64,000 nt of DNA from Pseudomonas sp. GM41(2012) (GCF_000282315.2 NZ_AKJN02000006.1:2108001-2172000); one strand, 5' to 3'; shown: positions 46,630-56,220, numbered from the stretch's first letter. Notes: generated from the sequence alone by a model not told the origin. Numbers and translations: made by a program.

Positions 46630-47124
46630 TTAAGGCGCTACATGCGTTTGGAAAATCTTACTAATCACAGTCCACTTACCTTCGACTTTCAGCAGATGGA
46701 AGAAGTCAGTGAAAGAGGTGCCTGACATGTCGTTAGCGTCGATGCGAGCGCTAGCCGCGGTACCGACGATCTCGATGCGGACTATAGCGGCCTGTGCGTT
46801 AGGAGATGGACGGAAATCCTTGTCAATCCCATCGAACAAGATCGGAATTGCGCCGCCTGCCAGCTTGCCATCGGCGCCGACGCTGTACATCGTCGCATGA
46901 TCGTTGAAAGCGGGCTTCATGATACTGCTCTTGGCCTGCTTGCAACCCTCAATATACTTGTTAAGTACCTCACTGATAGCTTGGTATTCTTCTACGTACG
47001 TAGGTTTGCTCACTGTTTTAGTACTGACTTGTTGGTCACTCGGTAGGTTATCTGCTTGAGCAATCGCGCCCAAGCTCGAAATTAGGACAACAAAAAACAA
47101 ACTCTTGATAGAAGTAACTTTCAT
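46630..47124 (-). CDS. Secreted NTF2-like (putative lumazine-binding/SnoaL-type) protein
   Basis: 164 aa with a signal peptide (MKVTSIKSLFFVVLISSLG, cleavage after AQA near 24). A cone-shaped NTF2-like domain follows: helix VEEYQAISEVLNKYIEGCKQ, then KPAFNDHATMYSVGADG, and final strands FTDFFHLLKVEGKWTVISK. The mature part is nearly the same as the 127-aa protein encoded at 48525-48908, which lacks the signal. Family members bind or turn over small ligands; no catalytic assignment is possible. Lower G+C than the core genes. Confidence 0.85.
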   Translation of the reverse strand: MKVTSIKSLFFVVLISSLGAIAQADNLPSDQQVSTKTVSKPTYVEEYQAISEVLNKYIEGCKQAKSSIMKPAFNDHATMYSVGADGKLAGGAIPILFDGIDKDFRPSPNAQAAIVRIEIVGTAASARIDANDMSGTSFTDFFHLLKVEGKWTVISKIFQTHVAP

Positions 47125-47303
47125 TTATTAACTCTTAATTTAATAAGGATTGCGATTATTGATTTATGCTCAACGGCAGAAAGCACAGCAGGTGTTCCGA
47201 AAAACTTTCGGTGCTACTGTAGCTCGCAATGAATTGAACGATGTGTTTTCAATAAAGGACTCTCGCAGTTTCACCGTGACCTGCGGATTCTTTGTTTTTG
47301 AAA

Positions 47304-48323
47304 CTACTTGCTCAGGCTGGTCTTGAGTTCTTGAGATGCCTGCTCGATCGCGGTGCGAGGCGCCGGCAGATGGCTGAATGCGTTCGACAGCCCAAAATCG
47401 TGAATCATGCCGTTGTAGCGTACCGACTTCACAGGTACACCCGCAGCGTCGAGCTTGCGCCCGTAAGCTTCAGCTTCATCGCGCAGGACATCGAATTCGG
47501 CAGTTTGGATCAGCGTCGGCGGCAAGCCCTTCAACTGCTCGGTTGTCGCCTGCAGCGGCGAAGCGTAAATCTGCTTGCGTGCCTCGGCGTCGGGTGTGTA
47601 ATTGTCCCAGAACCACACCATCAAGTCCTTCGTCAGGAAGTAACCGTTGGCAAACTCCTTGTAGGACGGCGTGTCAAAGTTTGCATCCGTCACCGGACAC
47701 AGCAACACTTGCGAACGCAGTGCTGGTGCGCCCTTCTCGTTCGCCATCAAGGCAACCACGGCTGCAATGTTCCCGCCTGCGCTGTTGCCAGCTACGGCGA
47801 GGCGTTTGCCGTCTACGTTGATCTCCTTGCCATGTTCGGCCACCCACTTTGTCGCGGCATAGGCTTGCTCGATGGCGACGCCATATCCCGCCTCAGGCGA
47901 GAGGGTGTAGTTGACGAAGACCGCCACCGCACCCGAGCCTACTACCAGGTCACGCACCAGCCGTTCGTGGGTCGGGAAGTCGCCCAACACCCAGCCGCCG
48001 CCGTGGAAGTACATGAACGCGGGTAGGGTTTTCTGTTTGCTGTCGACAGGTCGCACGATGGTCAGCTTCAGGTCGCTACCGTTGACGCGGATCGTCATCT
48101 CGCTGACATCAGCTGCCGGCAAGGCCACTTGGGGGGCAGCCTGGGCAGCCGCCAGCGCGGCGCGGGCATCGGCCGGCGTCATGGAGTCGAGCGTCTTGCC
48201 GCCTTCAAGGGATTGCAAGAATTTTGCGGTGTTGTGTTCAACACCGGGCGGGCTGGCTGCAAAAGCATTACCAAGAGACAGGGTCGCAGCGGTAAGGGCC
48301 AGAGCGGAGGTGAGGGTTTTCAT
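47304..48323 (-). CDS. Secreted alpha/beta hydrolase of the hormone-sensitive lipase type
   Basis: 339 aa with a signal peptide (to about 23, AFAA). HSL-family esterase/lipase: oxyanion HGGGW (about 110), nucleophile GNSAGG (about 185), acid in EFDVLRDE and catalytic His in MIHDFG. It probably acts on short-chain esters in the periplasm or outside. It lies between two paralogous NTF2-like genes on the same strand, 180 bp from the downstream one and about 200 bp from the upstream one. Confidence 0.9.
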   Translation of the reverse strand: MKTLTSALALTAATLSLGNAFAASPPGVEHNTAKFLQSLEGGKTLDSMTPADARAALAAAQAAPQVALPAADVSEMTIRVNGSDLKLTIVRPVDSKQKTLPAFMYFHGGGWVLGDFPTHERLVRDLVVGSGAVAVFVNYTLSPEAGYGVAIEQAYAATKWVAEHGKEINVDGKRLAVAGNSAGGNIAAVVALMANEKGAPALRSQVLLCPVTDANFDTPSYKEFANGYFLTKDLMVWFWDNYTPDAEARKQIYASPLQATTEQLKGLPPTLIQTAEFDVLRDEAEAYGRKLDAAGVPVKSVRYNGMIHDFGLSNAFSHLPAPRTAIEQASQELKTSLSK

Positions 48324-48524
48324 GATCTTTCCTCTGTATTACCTGAGTGTGTGGATCGTTTTGAATAGCGAGCTACTTCATATTTGTGTTGCGTCTTCAC
48401 TCAGGCAGTGGAAGACAACGACTTCCAGGTCGTGTGCCGGACGCACAGTTCCAGCGCCGCTCGTCTAAACAAAGCAGGCATGCTGGGAAGCCTCATCTCC
48501 CGCGTACTCAAGGAGGACAGAGGT

Positions 48525-48908
48525 TCAAGGCGCGACGTGGGTGTGGAAAATCTTGCTGACTACCTTCCACTTGCCATCGACTTTCAACAGATGGAAAAAG
48601 TCGGTGAAGGAAATGCCTGACATGTCGTTGGCGTCGATGCGAGCGCTAGCCGCCGTCCCGACGACCTCTATGCGGACTATAGCTGCCGGTGCGTCAGGAG
48701 ATGGGCGGAAACCCTTGTCGATCCCATCGAACAGGATTGGAATCGCGCCGCCGGCCAGCTTACCGTCGCCATCGACGCTAAACATCGTTGCTTGCTCACT
48801 GAAAGCTGGCTTCATGATGCTGCTTTTGGCCTGCTTGCAGCCCTCAATGTACTTGTTCAGCACTTCGGTGATGGCTTGGCATTCTTGTACGTAAGTCGGT
48901 TTGCTCAT
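48525..48908 (-). CDS. Cytoplasmic NTF2-like paralogue
   Basis: 127 aa, starting MSKPTYVQECQAITEVLNKY, no signal peptide. It aligns with residues about 39-164 of the secreted protein at 46630-47124 with only scattered changes (for example FSEQATMFSVDGDG against FNDHATMYSVGADG). The DNA similarity spans the whole gene, so this is a recent duplication with loss or gain of an export signal. Directly downstream of the Old Yellow Enzyme-HxlR pair in map order. Confidence 0.85.
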   Translation of the reverse strand: MSKPTYVQECQAITEVLNKYIEGCKQAKSSIMKPAFSEQATMFSVDGDGKLAGGAIPILFDGIDKGFRPSPDAPAAIVRIEVVGTAASARIDANDMSGISFTDFFHLLKVDGKWKVVSKIFHTHVAP

Positions 48909-48969
48909 GTGTTTACCCCTGCTTCATGGGATTGCTATTGATCACTGATTTGATTTATGCAAAAAAGCT

Positions 48970-50010
48970 TCAGGCTTTGGTATCAAGCCAGACAGATCCA
49001 TAACGTGTGTAGGCCTCAGGAATCTCTATGACTTCCTTCAGATCATCTGCTGCGCTGCGCACCCAGAATGGATCGCGAAGCATTTGCCGGCCTATAAACA
49101 CCAGATCAGCCCGGCCGTTTTGCAAAATTTCTTCGGCCTGGCGCCCACTCTGGATCACACCCACCGCCCCCGTGGCAATGTGCAGTTCCTTACGCAGCAA
49201 TTCAGCCGCAGGTACTTGGTAACCTGGGTAGGTCTGCACCTTTACCATTTTGATTCCACCGGAACTGCAGTCGATCAGGTCGACACCCTGCTCTTTCATC
49301 CAGCACCCATATTCAAGGAACGATTCAGGCGTGTTTCCACCTTCGGCGTAATCAGAGCTAGATATCCGAACGAACAGAGGACGATCTCCCCAATGCTTTT
49401 TGACTTCCTCAAAGACTTCGCGCAGGAAGCGATAGCGACGTTTGGCATCACCTCCATACTCGTCGTCGCGCGTATTGGCCAGTGGTGAAAGAAACTCACT
49501 CAGCAAGTAACCGTGAGCGGCATGGATCTCAAGCACATCGAATCCAGCGTCGCTCGCGCGCCGTGCGGCATCCCCATATAGCTTCACCAAACCCGGAATT
49601 TCATTAGCCGCGAGTTCGCGGGGAACAGGACTAGAATCCGTGAAAGGGATCGCCGAGGGCGCGATGTGAATGAGATTGGGCAGATCCGCGTTGCGCCCCG
49701 CGTGGCCGATCTGAGCGCCCGCTTTTGTACCAAAGCTGTGGAGCAGTTCGGTGAAAGCCTTCAGGCCGCGAACGTGTTCATCGCTCCAGATGCCGAGGTC
49801 ACCGGGCCCAATGCGACCATCAGCGTGGACAGCCATCGTTTCGGGAAAAATCAGCCCCGCCTGACCTAAAGCGCGAGCACCATAATGAACTCGGTGCCAA
49901 TCAGTGATAAAGCCGTCATCGGCAGCCATGTGCATGCACATGGGCGACATGACAACCCGGTTTTTCAGTTTGAGGCCTCTAATTTCATAGGGGGATAGCA
50001 GCAAGCTCAT
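48970..50010 (-). CDS. YqjM-type Old Yellow Enzyme (NADPH:flavin ene-reductase)
   Basis: A 346-aa FMN TIM-barrel enzyme that reduces activated C=C bonds, quinones and nitro compounds. Hallmarks of the thermophilic-like/YqjM class: Cys in VVMSPMCMH (about 25), QIGHAGR, HAAHGYLLSEFLSP (substrate-binding His pair), DEYGGD and GRQMLRDPFW. ATG 50010 is divergent from an HxlR regulator across 112 bp packed with inverted repeats, so redox/electrophile control by HxlR is likely. Confidence 0.92.
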   Translation of the reverse strand: MSLLLSPYEIRGLKLKNRVVMSPMCMHMAADDGFITDWHRVHYGARALGQAGLIFPETMAVHADGRIGPGDLGIWSDEHVRGLKAFTELLHSFGTKAGAQIGHAGRNADLPNLIHIAPSAIPFTDSSPVPRELAANEIPGLVKLYGDAARRASDAGFDVLEIHAAHGYLLSEFLSPLANTRDDEYGGDAKRRYRFLREVFEEVKKHWGDRPLFVRISSSDYAEGGNTPESFLEYGCWMKEQGVDLIDCSSGGIKMVKVQTYPGYQVPAAELLRKELHIATGAVGVIQSGRQAEEILQNGRADLVFIGRQMLRDPFWVRSAADDLKEVIEIPEAYTRYGSVWLDTKA

Positions 50011-50016
50011 CTAGAA

Positions 50017-50099
50017 CATTCCATAGTGATCGATATGGAATGATGCTAACGTACACAGCATATATGCGTAAGTACGCACAATTTTGTGCTGTAGGCACA
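50017..50099. promoter_or_regulatory. Divergent operator region with three inverted repeats
   Basis: CATTCCATA-N8-TATGGAATG (50017-50042), TGCGTA-AG-TACGCA (50065-50078) and TGTGC-N5-GCACA (50085-50099). HxlR-family sites often contain GTAAGTAC-like cores, which the middle repeat has. Confidence 0.55.
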
Positions 50100-50122
50100 C
50101 TTTGTATACCATGGAGATAAAA

Positions 50123-50512
50123 GTGAAAAAATGTATTCCTCAGGGTGAAATTGAGGCGTTCGCTTGTCCCGTCGCGTTCACCGTCGATGTCATCGGTGGA
50201 AAATGGAAATCGCTTATATTGTTCCACCTGATGTCCGGAACGAAGCGCTTCAACGAGCTGCGACGCCTAATACCAGATATTACTCAGAGGATGCTGACAC
50301 TCCAGCTGAGAGAGCTGGAGACTGATGGGGTTATTCATCGCGAAATTTATCGTGAGGTTCCGCCAAAGGTGGAGTATTCGCTCACAGAATTAGGCAACAC
50401 CCTCGCGCCTTTGGTCAGTGCGATGCGGGAATGGGGAGCGGCGCATGAAAGTACGATCTTAGAGTTCAGGCGCTCTGCGGTCGATGACGATCAGTTTGAA
50501 TCTCTGGCCTGA
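50123..50512 (+). CDS. HxlR-family transcriptional regulator
   Basis: About 129 aa, a single winged-helix HxlR domain: [23 protein letters not shown] with the conserved N-terminal Cys (about 14), then [24 protein letters not shown] recognition region (quoted in part) and [15 protein letters not shown]. HxlR proteins sense electrophiles or quinones through that Cys. I prefer GTG 50123, which has GGAG six bases upstream; ATG 50111 in the same frame adds four residues but has no ribosome site. Confidence 0.85.
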   Translation: MKKCIPQGEIEAFACPVAFTVDVIGGKWKSLILFHLMSGTKRFNELRRLIPDITQRMLTLQLRELETDGVIHREIYREVPPKVEYSLTELGNTLAPLVSAMREWGAAHESTILEFRRSAVDDDQFESLA

Positions 50513-50637
50513 GTCTGTGGCGCAGCGCGACGCTGGCAATCGAAGCGTTGGGATGGGCACACTCATGAATGACCTGGGCCGTGAAGGAGTAGGAGCACGA
50601 ACGGCGTTGTGGCTGCATGAAACACCCGCTTGAAAGG

Positions 50638-51170
50638 CTAGAACGGGTGCACACTTAAATTTATGTCCATGTCCTGGCTTTGCGGGGCTGGGTAGATGAC
50701 TTGGCCGGATTTATACGCATCTCCAAGTGTTTGACTAACTTCAGAGTGAAACCGGACGAAGCCTTCCACCGGCACCTGCTCGCTTGCAAGTGTATTCTCG
50801 ACCCTGGTGTTATCTGCATATCCCAAGCTCTTGGCGTACACCATCTTTGGGTCGCTCAGAAGATTCAGATGCTCGAAGATCAGTCGATGGTATTTGTTGA
50901 ATGCGGCTTGCGAGCAGGTATCTAGAGCGACGTTCGAGCCATCAGCATCACATTTTGTAGAAACATGCCCAAGTCGAGCCAAGAGCCCTGCTCCATGGAT
51001 CGATCGGTGGTAAATACAATGCTCCGCGGCGCGTCAAAAAACTTAAAGTTATCGTCAAGTTCTTCTCCTCGCACACGCAGTGCACGGTCCAGCCGCCGGG
51101 AGTCTAATGGCGTCCGGCGATTTTTTCTGCACGGTAAATCGCCTACAGCCTACACCGTCGAAATCTGTAA
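50638..51170 (-). pseudogene. Frameshifted, eroded nitroreductase gene
   Basis: Two minus-strand frames join into one nitroreductase C-terminal half. Near 51060-50942 one frame reads FKFFDAPRSIVFTTDRSMEQ and GSWLDLGMFLQNVMLMART, then stops at TAG. The other frame continues at once with LDTCSQAAFNKYHRLIFEHL, MVYAKSLGYAD and VPVEGFVRFHSE. These are the family blocks FDAP, GSWLDxGMFLQN, DTCPQAA and LGYAD in order. A deletion of a few bases near 50935 explains the shift. The N-terminal FMN-binding half is missing, and extra residues follow the usual C-terminus. Confidence 0.85.
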
Positions 51171-51190
51171 ACGGACTTTGGTGAGGTTTA

Positions 51191-53137
51191 TCAGGTCCGA
51201 AAACGTCGCACCAAGCTGTCCAACTCACTAGAGAGTACGGCCAAGCCATCGGAATTAACTCGCGCAGACTCCGCCAGTTCGGCCACCCGCTGTGCATCCC
51301 CATGAATCTGACTGACGTGTAGGTTAATGCCTTCGGCTACCTGATGCTGCTCTTCGGCAGCAGTTGCGATTTGAGTGTTCATGTCCCTAATCACGTCCAC
51401 AGAATCCCGGATCTGTCCGAAGCTGGTCCGCGCCACGCCGATACGGTTAACCGACTGCTGCGAAACCTCCAGGCTGGCGCGCATTTGGTGGGTGACAGCA
51501 CCTGTGCGTTTGGCCAGGTTGCCTAGCAGACCATCAATCTCTGCAGTAGAGTCGGCAGTTCGTTTGGCCAGCGCTCGGACTTCATCGGCGACCACGGCAA
51601 ACCCACGTCCCTGCTCGCCCGCACGGGCAGCCTCAATGGCGGCATTTAGCGCCAGCAGGTTGGTCTGCTCGGCGATCGAACGAATCGTCCCGAGGATTGA
51701 CTGGATGTCATTACTGTCGCGCTCCAGTTGCTGCATCGACTGAGCAGACTTTCCGATCTCCTGGCTCAGTTGATCGACACTACTGACCGCTGCATCAATC
51801 TGTTGCTGCCCCTCGCGGGCCTTTAGCCAACCGCTATCGGCGGACTCGGCTGCCTGGCTGCAGGAGCGCGCAATTTCATTGGCGGTAGCGACCATTTCAT
51901 GGAATGCAGTCGAGACCATGTCCACTGCTTCACGCTGACGCCCGGCGGCTTCAGCCATGTCGCTGGAGACCTGGGTCGAATCCCTTGAAGTCGCGAGGAT
52001 ATTGTTCGCTGCCTGGCCGATACGGTGGATCAGGTCGCGGATGGCGGCTAGGAACTGGTTGAACCAACTAGCCAACTGCGCGGTTTCGTCGTTCCCGCGC
52101 ACCTGCAGATTCTGCGTCAGATCCCCCTCACCCTGTGCGATGCCTTGCAAACCGCTGGCTACGCTGCGAATCGGTCGCACAATCAGGCCAGCAAAGCTGG
52201 CCCCGACCAAGGCAAAAACGAGCGCCAGCACCCCGGCAATTAGGGCAATCAACCAAGCGAGTTGGGTCGCGGAACTCATGACCTCTTTGTGCTTGATCAG
52301 GCCAACGAAACTCCAGCCCAATCGCTCGGACGGCCAAACGTTGGCCATGTAACGCTCGCCATTCAGTTCAACTTCAACCACGCCTTTGCCTGCCTTCGCC
52401 AACTGTTCGTAGCCTTTGCCGATTTCCACCAGGTCTTTGAAGTTGTGCCCCGGATGTTGAGGGTCGACCAATACCTTGCCGTCGCGCTCGACGAGCATCA
52501 GGTAGCCGCTTTCACCGAGTTTGATTTGCTTGATAATTTCAGTGAGCTGCTGGAGCGACACATCGATACTGATCACGCCGCTGTTGCTACCCAGTTGGGT
52601 ATCAATACTGCGGACGACACTGACATAGACGGCATCTTTCGGGGCGAAGTAGTACGCGTCGGTGCGCACGGTCTTGCCTGGATTACTCTGGGCGGACTTA
52701 TACCAAGGGCGCTCGCGCGGATCGTAACTGGCACGCTTTGGATTATCCGGCCAGGAAACGAAGCCTCCGGCACTGTTGCCGAAAATGATATTGGAGTACG
52801 CCGGGTGGCTACTGGCCAAGTGCGCATAGAAAGCAAAGACTTGCTTATCCAGCGCGCCTTGCGGGATATCAGCGGCGTTCGCGCCGGAATAGTTTTTAAG
52901 GCTGCGGTCAGTGTCTTTCAGTAGCGTTTGGGAGGCGAGATACTCGACGTTCTGGCCGATACCTTCAAAGTACAACTGCATGGCATTGTCGATCTGACGG
53001 ATTTCACGGTTACTGCCGTCGATAAAACTGTCGAGCGCTTCAGTGCGCAGATTCATGACAACGAGCGTCGCGACTACGCAAATGGGAAGGCACGCGATGA
53101 CAACAAACGCCCAGGTCAATTTATGTTTGACGTTCAT
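51191..53137 (-). CDS. Methyl-accepting chemotaxis protein with dCache sensor
   Basis: A 648-aa inner-membrane receptor: TM1 about 10-30; periplasmic dCache_1 domain about 35-275; TM2 about 285-307; HAMP about 308-360; coiled cytoplasmic signalling domain with hairpin tip [32 protein letters not shown] near 515-545 (quoted as the known MCP core). The ligand pocket has Y-N4-R-P-WY-N2-A and GVISIDVSL, as in amino acid- and amine-sensing dCache receptors. It ends SLVRRFRT with no C-terminal CheR pentapeptide. Confidence 0.92.
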   Translation of the reverse strand: MNVKHKLTWAFVVIACLPICVVATLVVMNLRTEALDSFIDGSNREIRQIDNAMQLYFEGIGQNVEYLASQTLLKDTDRSLKNYSGANAADIPQGALDKQVFAFYAHLASSHPAYSNIIFGNSAGGFVSWPDNPKRASYDPRERPWYKSAQSNPGKTVRTDAYYFAPKDAVYVSVVRSIDTQLGSNSGVISIDVSLQQLTEIIKQIKLGESGYLMLVERDGKVLVDPQHPGHNFKDLVEIGKGYEQLAKAGKGVVEVELNGERYMANVWPSERLGWSFVGLIKHKEVMSSATQLAWLIALIAGVLALVFALVGASFAGLIVRPIRSVASGLQGIAQGEGDLTQNLQVRGNDETAQLASWFNQFLAAIRDLIHRIGQAANNILATSRDSTQVSSDMAEAAGRQREAVDMVSTAFHEMVATANEIARSCSQAAESADSGWLKAREGQQQIDAAVSSVDQLSQEIGKSAQSMQQLERDSNDIQSILGTIRSIAEQTNLLALNAAIEAARAGEQGRGFAVVADEVRALAKRTADSTAEIDGLLGNLAKRTGAVTHQMRASLEVSQQSVNRIGVARTSFGQIRDSVDVIRDMNTQIATAAEEQHQVAEGINLHVSQIHGDAQRVAELAESARVNSDGLAVLSSELDSLVRRFRT

Positions 53138-53508
53138 CTACACTCCAGAATTTTATCGAGTCGTTTTTATAAGAGCATTGCGTAGAGAGAGGCGGCGCTG
53201 GCAGTGGTAGCAGCTTGTTTACGAGGGTGGAACCTTAGCGGGCACTAACCAATAATAAAAACAATAATAATTGATAGCTTACACAAATATAAGTTATCAA
53301 CTCTTGCCGGCTGAAATCGCTCACTACCGTCTATCTTTCGTCAGGCAACCCGATATCTGTCACGTTTCATTTTATCGAATTTAACAGCGAGGTCGCGGAT
53401 CGCGGCATCTCCTCGCGAGTTGATCGGCAAAGATTGTTTCAATGGTGTCGAGAGCTTGACCACCGGCAGATATCCACGACGCCCTACAGATAAGAAAGAC
53501 TCTGGCAT
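53138..53508. other. A+T-rich intergenic region
   Basis: About 370 bp between the chemoreceptor promoter and the crotonase remnant. The part at 53230-53300 is A+T-rich (TAATAAAAACAATAATAATT) and may hold the chemoreceptor promoter. No gene, repeat or RNA recognised. Confidence 0.5.
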
Positions 53509-53731
53509 TCAATGCCCTGTGAAGATGGGCTTGCGTCTCTCAGCAAATGCCTTACGCCCTTCGGCGTAATCCTCTCTATTTGCGGCTTGATCCAGGATGA
53601 CTGCCACTTCATCGGAAGTTAGTGGGGCAGCACTAGAACACAGACTTTTGAGCATCATCTTGTAGGCGCCACCGATAGAGCCAACACTTACCATACCTTG
53701 AGTGGTCGCGACGCAATCAAAATTCTTGACG
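53509..53731 (-). pseudogene. C-terminal remnant of an enoyl-CoA hydratase (crotonase)
   Basis: About 70 codons on the minus strand, ending LDQAANREDYAEGRKAFAER and RKPIFTGH, the usual crotonase C-terminal helix (xDxxEGxxAFxEKRxPxFxG). The catalytic core with the CoA-binding oxyanion residues is absent. The 5' side stops at the operator/promoter block at 53726. Non-functional as an enzyme. Confidence 0.75.
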
Positions 53732-53754
53732 CTATATGTAGTGATCGCTATAGA
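53726..53754 (+). promoter_or_regulatory. Sigma-70 promoter with embedded operator, copy 1
   Basis: TTGACG, 17 bp, TATAGA. Between and over the -10 lies ATGTAGTG-AT-CGCTATAG, an imperfect inverted repeat. The same promoter and operator, 28 of 31 bases, occurs at 63826-63854. It reads into the beta-lactamase remnant. Confidence 0.65.
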
Positions 53755-53769
53755 ATGAGAGCGTTATAG

Positions 53770-54116
53770 GTATCTGTCGCTTCGCATTTGGTTCGGCCTT
53801 GCGCATCCGCCTCACGGTTGGTAGAGCCCGTCCCCCATTCATCATGGTGGGCGACCAATTCGGCGTGCTAACGCAGACCCAAGCCCCGGGTTGGGGATTC
53901 GGCTATGGCTGGGCCGTACTCGCCGAAGCGAACCAATCCGACTCACCTCTAGGACAGGGCACGCTGCAATGGGGTGGTGTCTGTGGACACTCCTGGCTCC
54001 TCCACCCCGTGAGCAAGCTGACCGTAGTCAGCCTGACCAACACCGCTTTCGAGGGCATATCTGAAGCGTTTTCACTGGCGGTTCGTAATGCCGTCTATGG
54101 GCATACCGAACCCTAA
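53770..54116 (+). pseudogene. C-terminal remnant of a class C-type beta-lactamase/EstB esterase
   Basis: About 115 codons: GWGFGYGWAVLAEANQ, then LQWGGVCGHSWLLHP and LTVVSLTNTAFEG, the final strands of serine beta-lactamase/EstB folds (normally GxxxWGGxxGTxxWxDP). The SxxK and YxN active-site motifs are missing, so it is a fragment. No ribosome-binding site precedes it; the frame is open back to the duplicated promoter. Confidence 0.75.
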
Positions 54117-54252
54117 AAGTTATGACACGCAGCCCATCATGAGGGGCGTTATGAGAAACGTATTTATTCCAGGTTGCGCAGAATCGACCTCCGCATGAAC
54201 CCACCCGGCCCCGATCCAGCGATCGAATCGGAGCATTGATTTAGGAATTGAA

Positions 54253-54831
54253 ATGGACGAACACATTGCCGCCGTGCCTCTGGAAAAGGCATACAGGCTC
54301 ATCAATCACGGCCCGACCATACTGGTATCCGCTCAAAATGAGGGTGTGAAGAACGTCATGGCCGCCGCGTGGGCCTGCGCACTCGACTTTTCACCGCCCA
54401 AAGTGACCGTGGTTTTGGACAAGATGACCAAAACCCGTGAGCTGGTAGAGCGCAGTGGCGTATTCGTTGTTCAGGTCCCGACCGTGGCACAGCTCAAACT
54501 GACGAGCGACGTCGGCAGCTCAAGCCTGTTCAATGATCCCCACAAGCTGGCTCATTGCGGTGCACAGATTTTCGACATCAATGGTTTTGACGTGCCATTC
54601 GTTGCAGCCTGCTCCGCTTGGCTTGCATGCAAGCTGTTACCCGAGCCACACAACCAGACGACTTATGATTTGTTTATCGGCGAGGTCGTTGGCGCTTGGG
54701 CAGACACACGTGTCTTCAAGGACGGGCACTGGCACTATGAAACAGCCAACCCGGATTTTCGTAGCCTGCACTACATTGCAGGAGGGCACTTTTACGCAAT
54801 CGGTGAAGCGGTGAATATCGACGGGAAGTAA
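54253..54831 (+). CDS. Flavin reductase family (FMN-binding split-barrel) protein
   Basis: 192 aa, cytoplasmic. It has the flavin-reductase-like pattern: PTILVSAQNEGVKNVMAAAWACALDFSPPKVTVVLD (FMN-binding barrel strand and loop, quoted in two parts: PTILVSAQNEGVKNVM and WACALDFSPPKVTVVL), TRELVERSGVFVVQVPT, and C-terminal GGHFYAIGEAV. Members supply reduced flavin or act as FMN-dependent reductases. ATG 54253 follows AGGAATTGAA. It stands alone downstream of the beta-lactamase remnant. Confidence 0.88.
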   Translation: MDEHIAAVPLEKAYRLINHGPTILVSAQNEGVKNVMAAAWACALDFSPPKVTVVLDKMTKTRELVERSGVFVVQVPTVAQLKLTSDVGSSSLFNDPHKLAHCGAQIFDINGFDVPFVAACSAWLACKLLPEPHNQTTYDLFIGEVVGAWADTRVFKDGHWHYETANPDFRSLHYIAGGHFYAIGEAVNIDGK

Positions 54832-54927
54832 ATTCCCGAGCAAGCGCCCGCCCCTGTCGGATCACGGCACTAATAGGGTGAATGAGCGCAACGCCCGAGT
54901 GGCGCTGCGCCTAAACATCGTTACAGC

Positions 54928-56220
54928 CTAGTGCAGCTTCAACCGCGGCTCAGTCCCTCGACCAATCCGATTACCCAACATCAGCAGCAGGGTCGGGAAC
55001 AGGCCATATAGAGCGACCTGGTGCATGCGGTACAACGACGCATAAAACACCCGCGCCAACCAACCTTCGAGCATTACGCTGCCGGTCAAATTACCCATCA
55101 GGTTACCCACCGCCGAGAAGCGAGATAGCGAAACCAGTGAGCCGTAGTCCTTGTACTCGTAGGTCGGCATTGACTTGCCTTGTAGCCGAGCTTTCAGACT
55201 CTTGGTGAGCATCGACGCCTGTTGATGAGCGGCTTGAGCCCGGGGCGGTACGTTTTGCTCGCTGCCAGACTGCGGGCACGCAGCACAGTCACCGAAAGCG
55301 AAGATATTGTCGTCCAGCGTGGTCTGTAATGTCGGGCGTACGAGCAGTTGGTTGATGCGATTGGTTTCCAGGCCGCCGATATTCTTGAGGAAGGACGGCG
55401 CACGAATGCCAGCAGCCCAGACCTTCAGGCTAGCCTCGATCACATCGCCGTTACGGGTCTTGAGATGCTCGGCGGTGACTTCACTGACTGTGGCGTTGGT
55501 CATCACCCTCACGCCGAGTTTTTCAAGGGTTTGATGCACTGGCGTACTGATGCGGTTCGGCAGCGCGGGTAGTACTCGCGGTCCGGCCTCGATCAGGGTG
55601 ATGTGCATGTCGTGCGGCTTGATGCGATCCAAACCATAAGCGGCCAGCTCACGGGCAGCATTGTGCAGTTCGGCAGCCAATTCCACACCGGTGGCACCCG
55701 CACCGACAATCGCCACGCTGATTTTCTCGTTTTCACTCCCTGCGTGGGCGCGCAGATAATGGTTGAGCAGCTGCTGATGGAAGCGCTCGGCCTGTGCACG
55801 CGAGTCTAGGAACAGGCAATGCTGCGCAGCACCCACGGTCCCGAAATCATTGGTGTTGCTACCCACTGCGATGACCAGAGTGTCGTAGCTCAGGGAGCGT
55901 TCCGGCACCAGCTCATGCCCGGCATCGTCGAAGATAGCCGATAGCCGGATTTGCTTGGCTGCACGGTCGAGCCCGCTCATGCGGCCAAGTTGGAACTGGA
56001 AGTGATTCCACTTGGCCTGGGCCACGTAGTTCAGCTCGTCATCGTGAGCGTTCAGTGAACCGGCGGCCACTTCATGCAACAGAGGCTTCCAAATATGGGT
56101 CAGGTTGGCGTCGACAAGGGTGATGTGAGCAGCGCCACGCTTGCCCAGGGTCTTGCCCAGGCGCGTCGCAAGCTCCAGACCGCCAGCGCCACCGCCGACA
56201 ATCAAAATACGGTGTGTCAT
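54928..56220 (-). CDS. Type II NADH dehydrogenase (NDH-2)
   Basis: A 430-aa flavoprotein transferring electrons from NADH to quinone without proton pumping. FAD motif ILIVGGGAGGLELATRLG; NADH Rossmann motif VAIVGAGATGVELAAEL near 165; FAD-contact IFAFGDCAACP near 305; C-terminal hydrophobic/amphipathic region LARVFYASLYRMHQVALYGLFP anchoring to the membrane. Length is normal for Ndh. Here it probably is an extra copy serving the quinone/electrophile theme of the region. Confidence 0.9.
   Translation of the reverse strand: MTHRILIVGGGAGGLELATRLGKTLGKRGAAHITLVDANLTHIWKPLLHEVAAGSLNAHDDELNYVAQAKWNHFQFQLGRMSGLDRAAKQIRLSAIFDDAGHELVPERSLSYDTLVIAVGSNTNDFGTVGAAQHCLFLDSRAQAERFHQQLLNHYLRAHAGSENEKISVAIVGAGATGVELAAELHNAARELAAYGLDRIKPHDMHITLIEAGPRVLPALPNRISTPVHQTLEKLGVRVMTNATVSEVTAEHLKTRNGDVIEASLKVWAAGIRAPSFLKNIGGLETNRINQLLVRPTLQTTLDDNIFAFGDCAACPQSGSEQNVPPRAQAAHQQASMLTKSLKARLQGKSMPTYEYKDYGSLVSLSRFSAVGNLMGNLTGSVMLEGWLARVFYASLYRMHQVALYGLFPTLLLMLGNRIGRGTEPRLKLH

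Noticed and set aside
46338..46664. A 108-codon plus-strand frame
   Set aside because: No recognisable motif, overlaps the end of the NTF2-like gene on the other strand, and has no clear ribosome-binding site.
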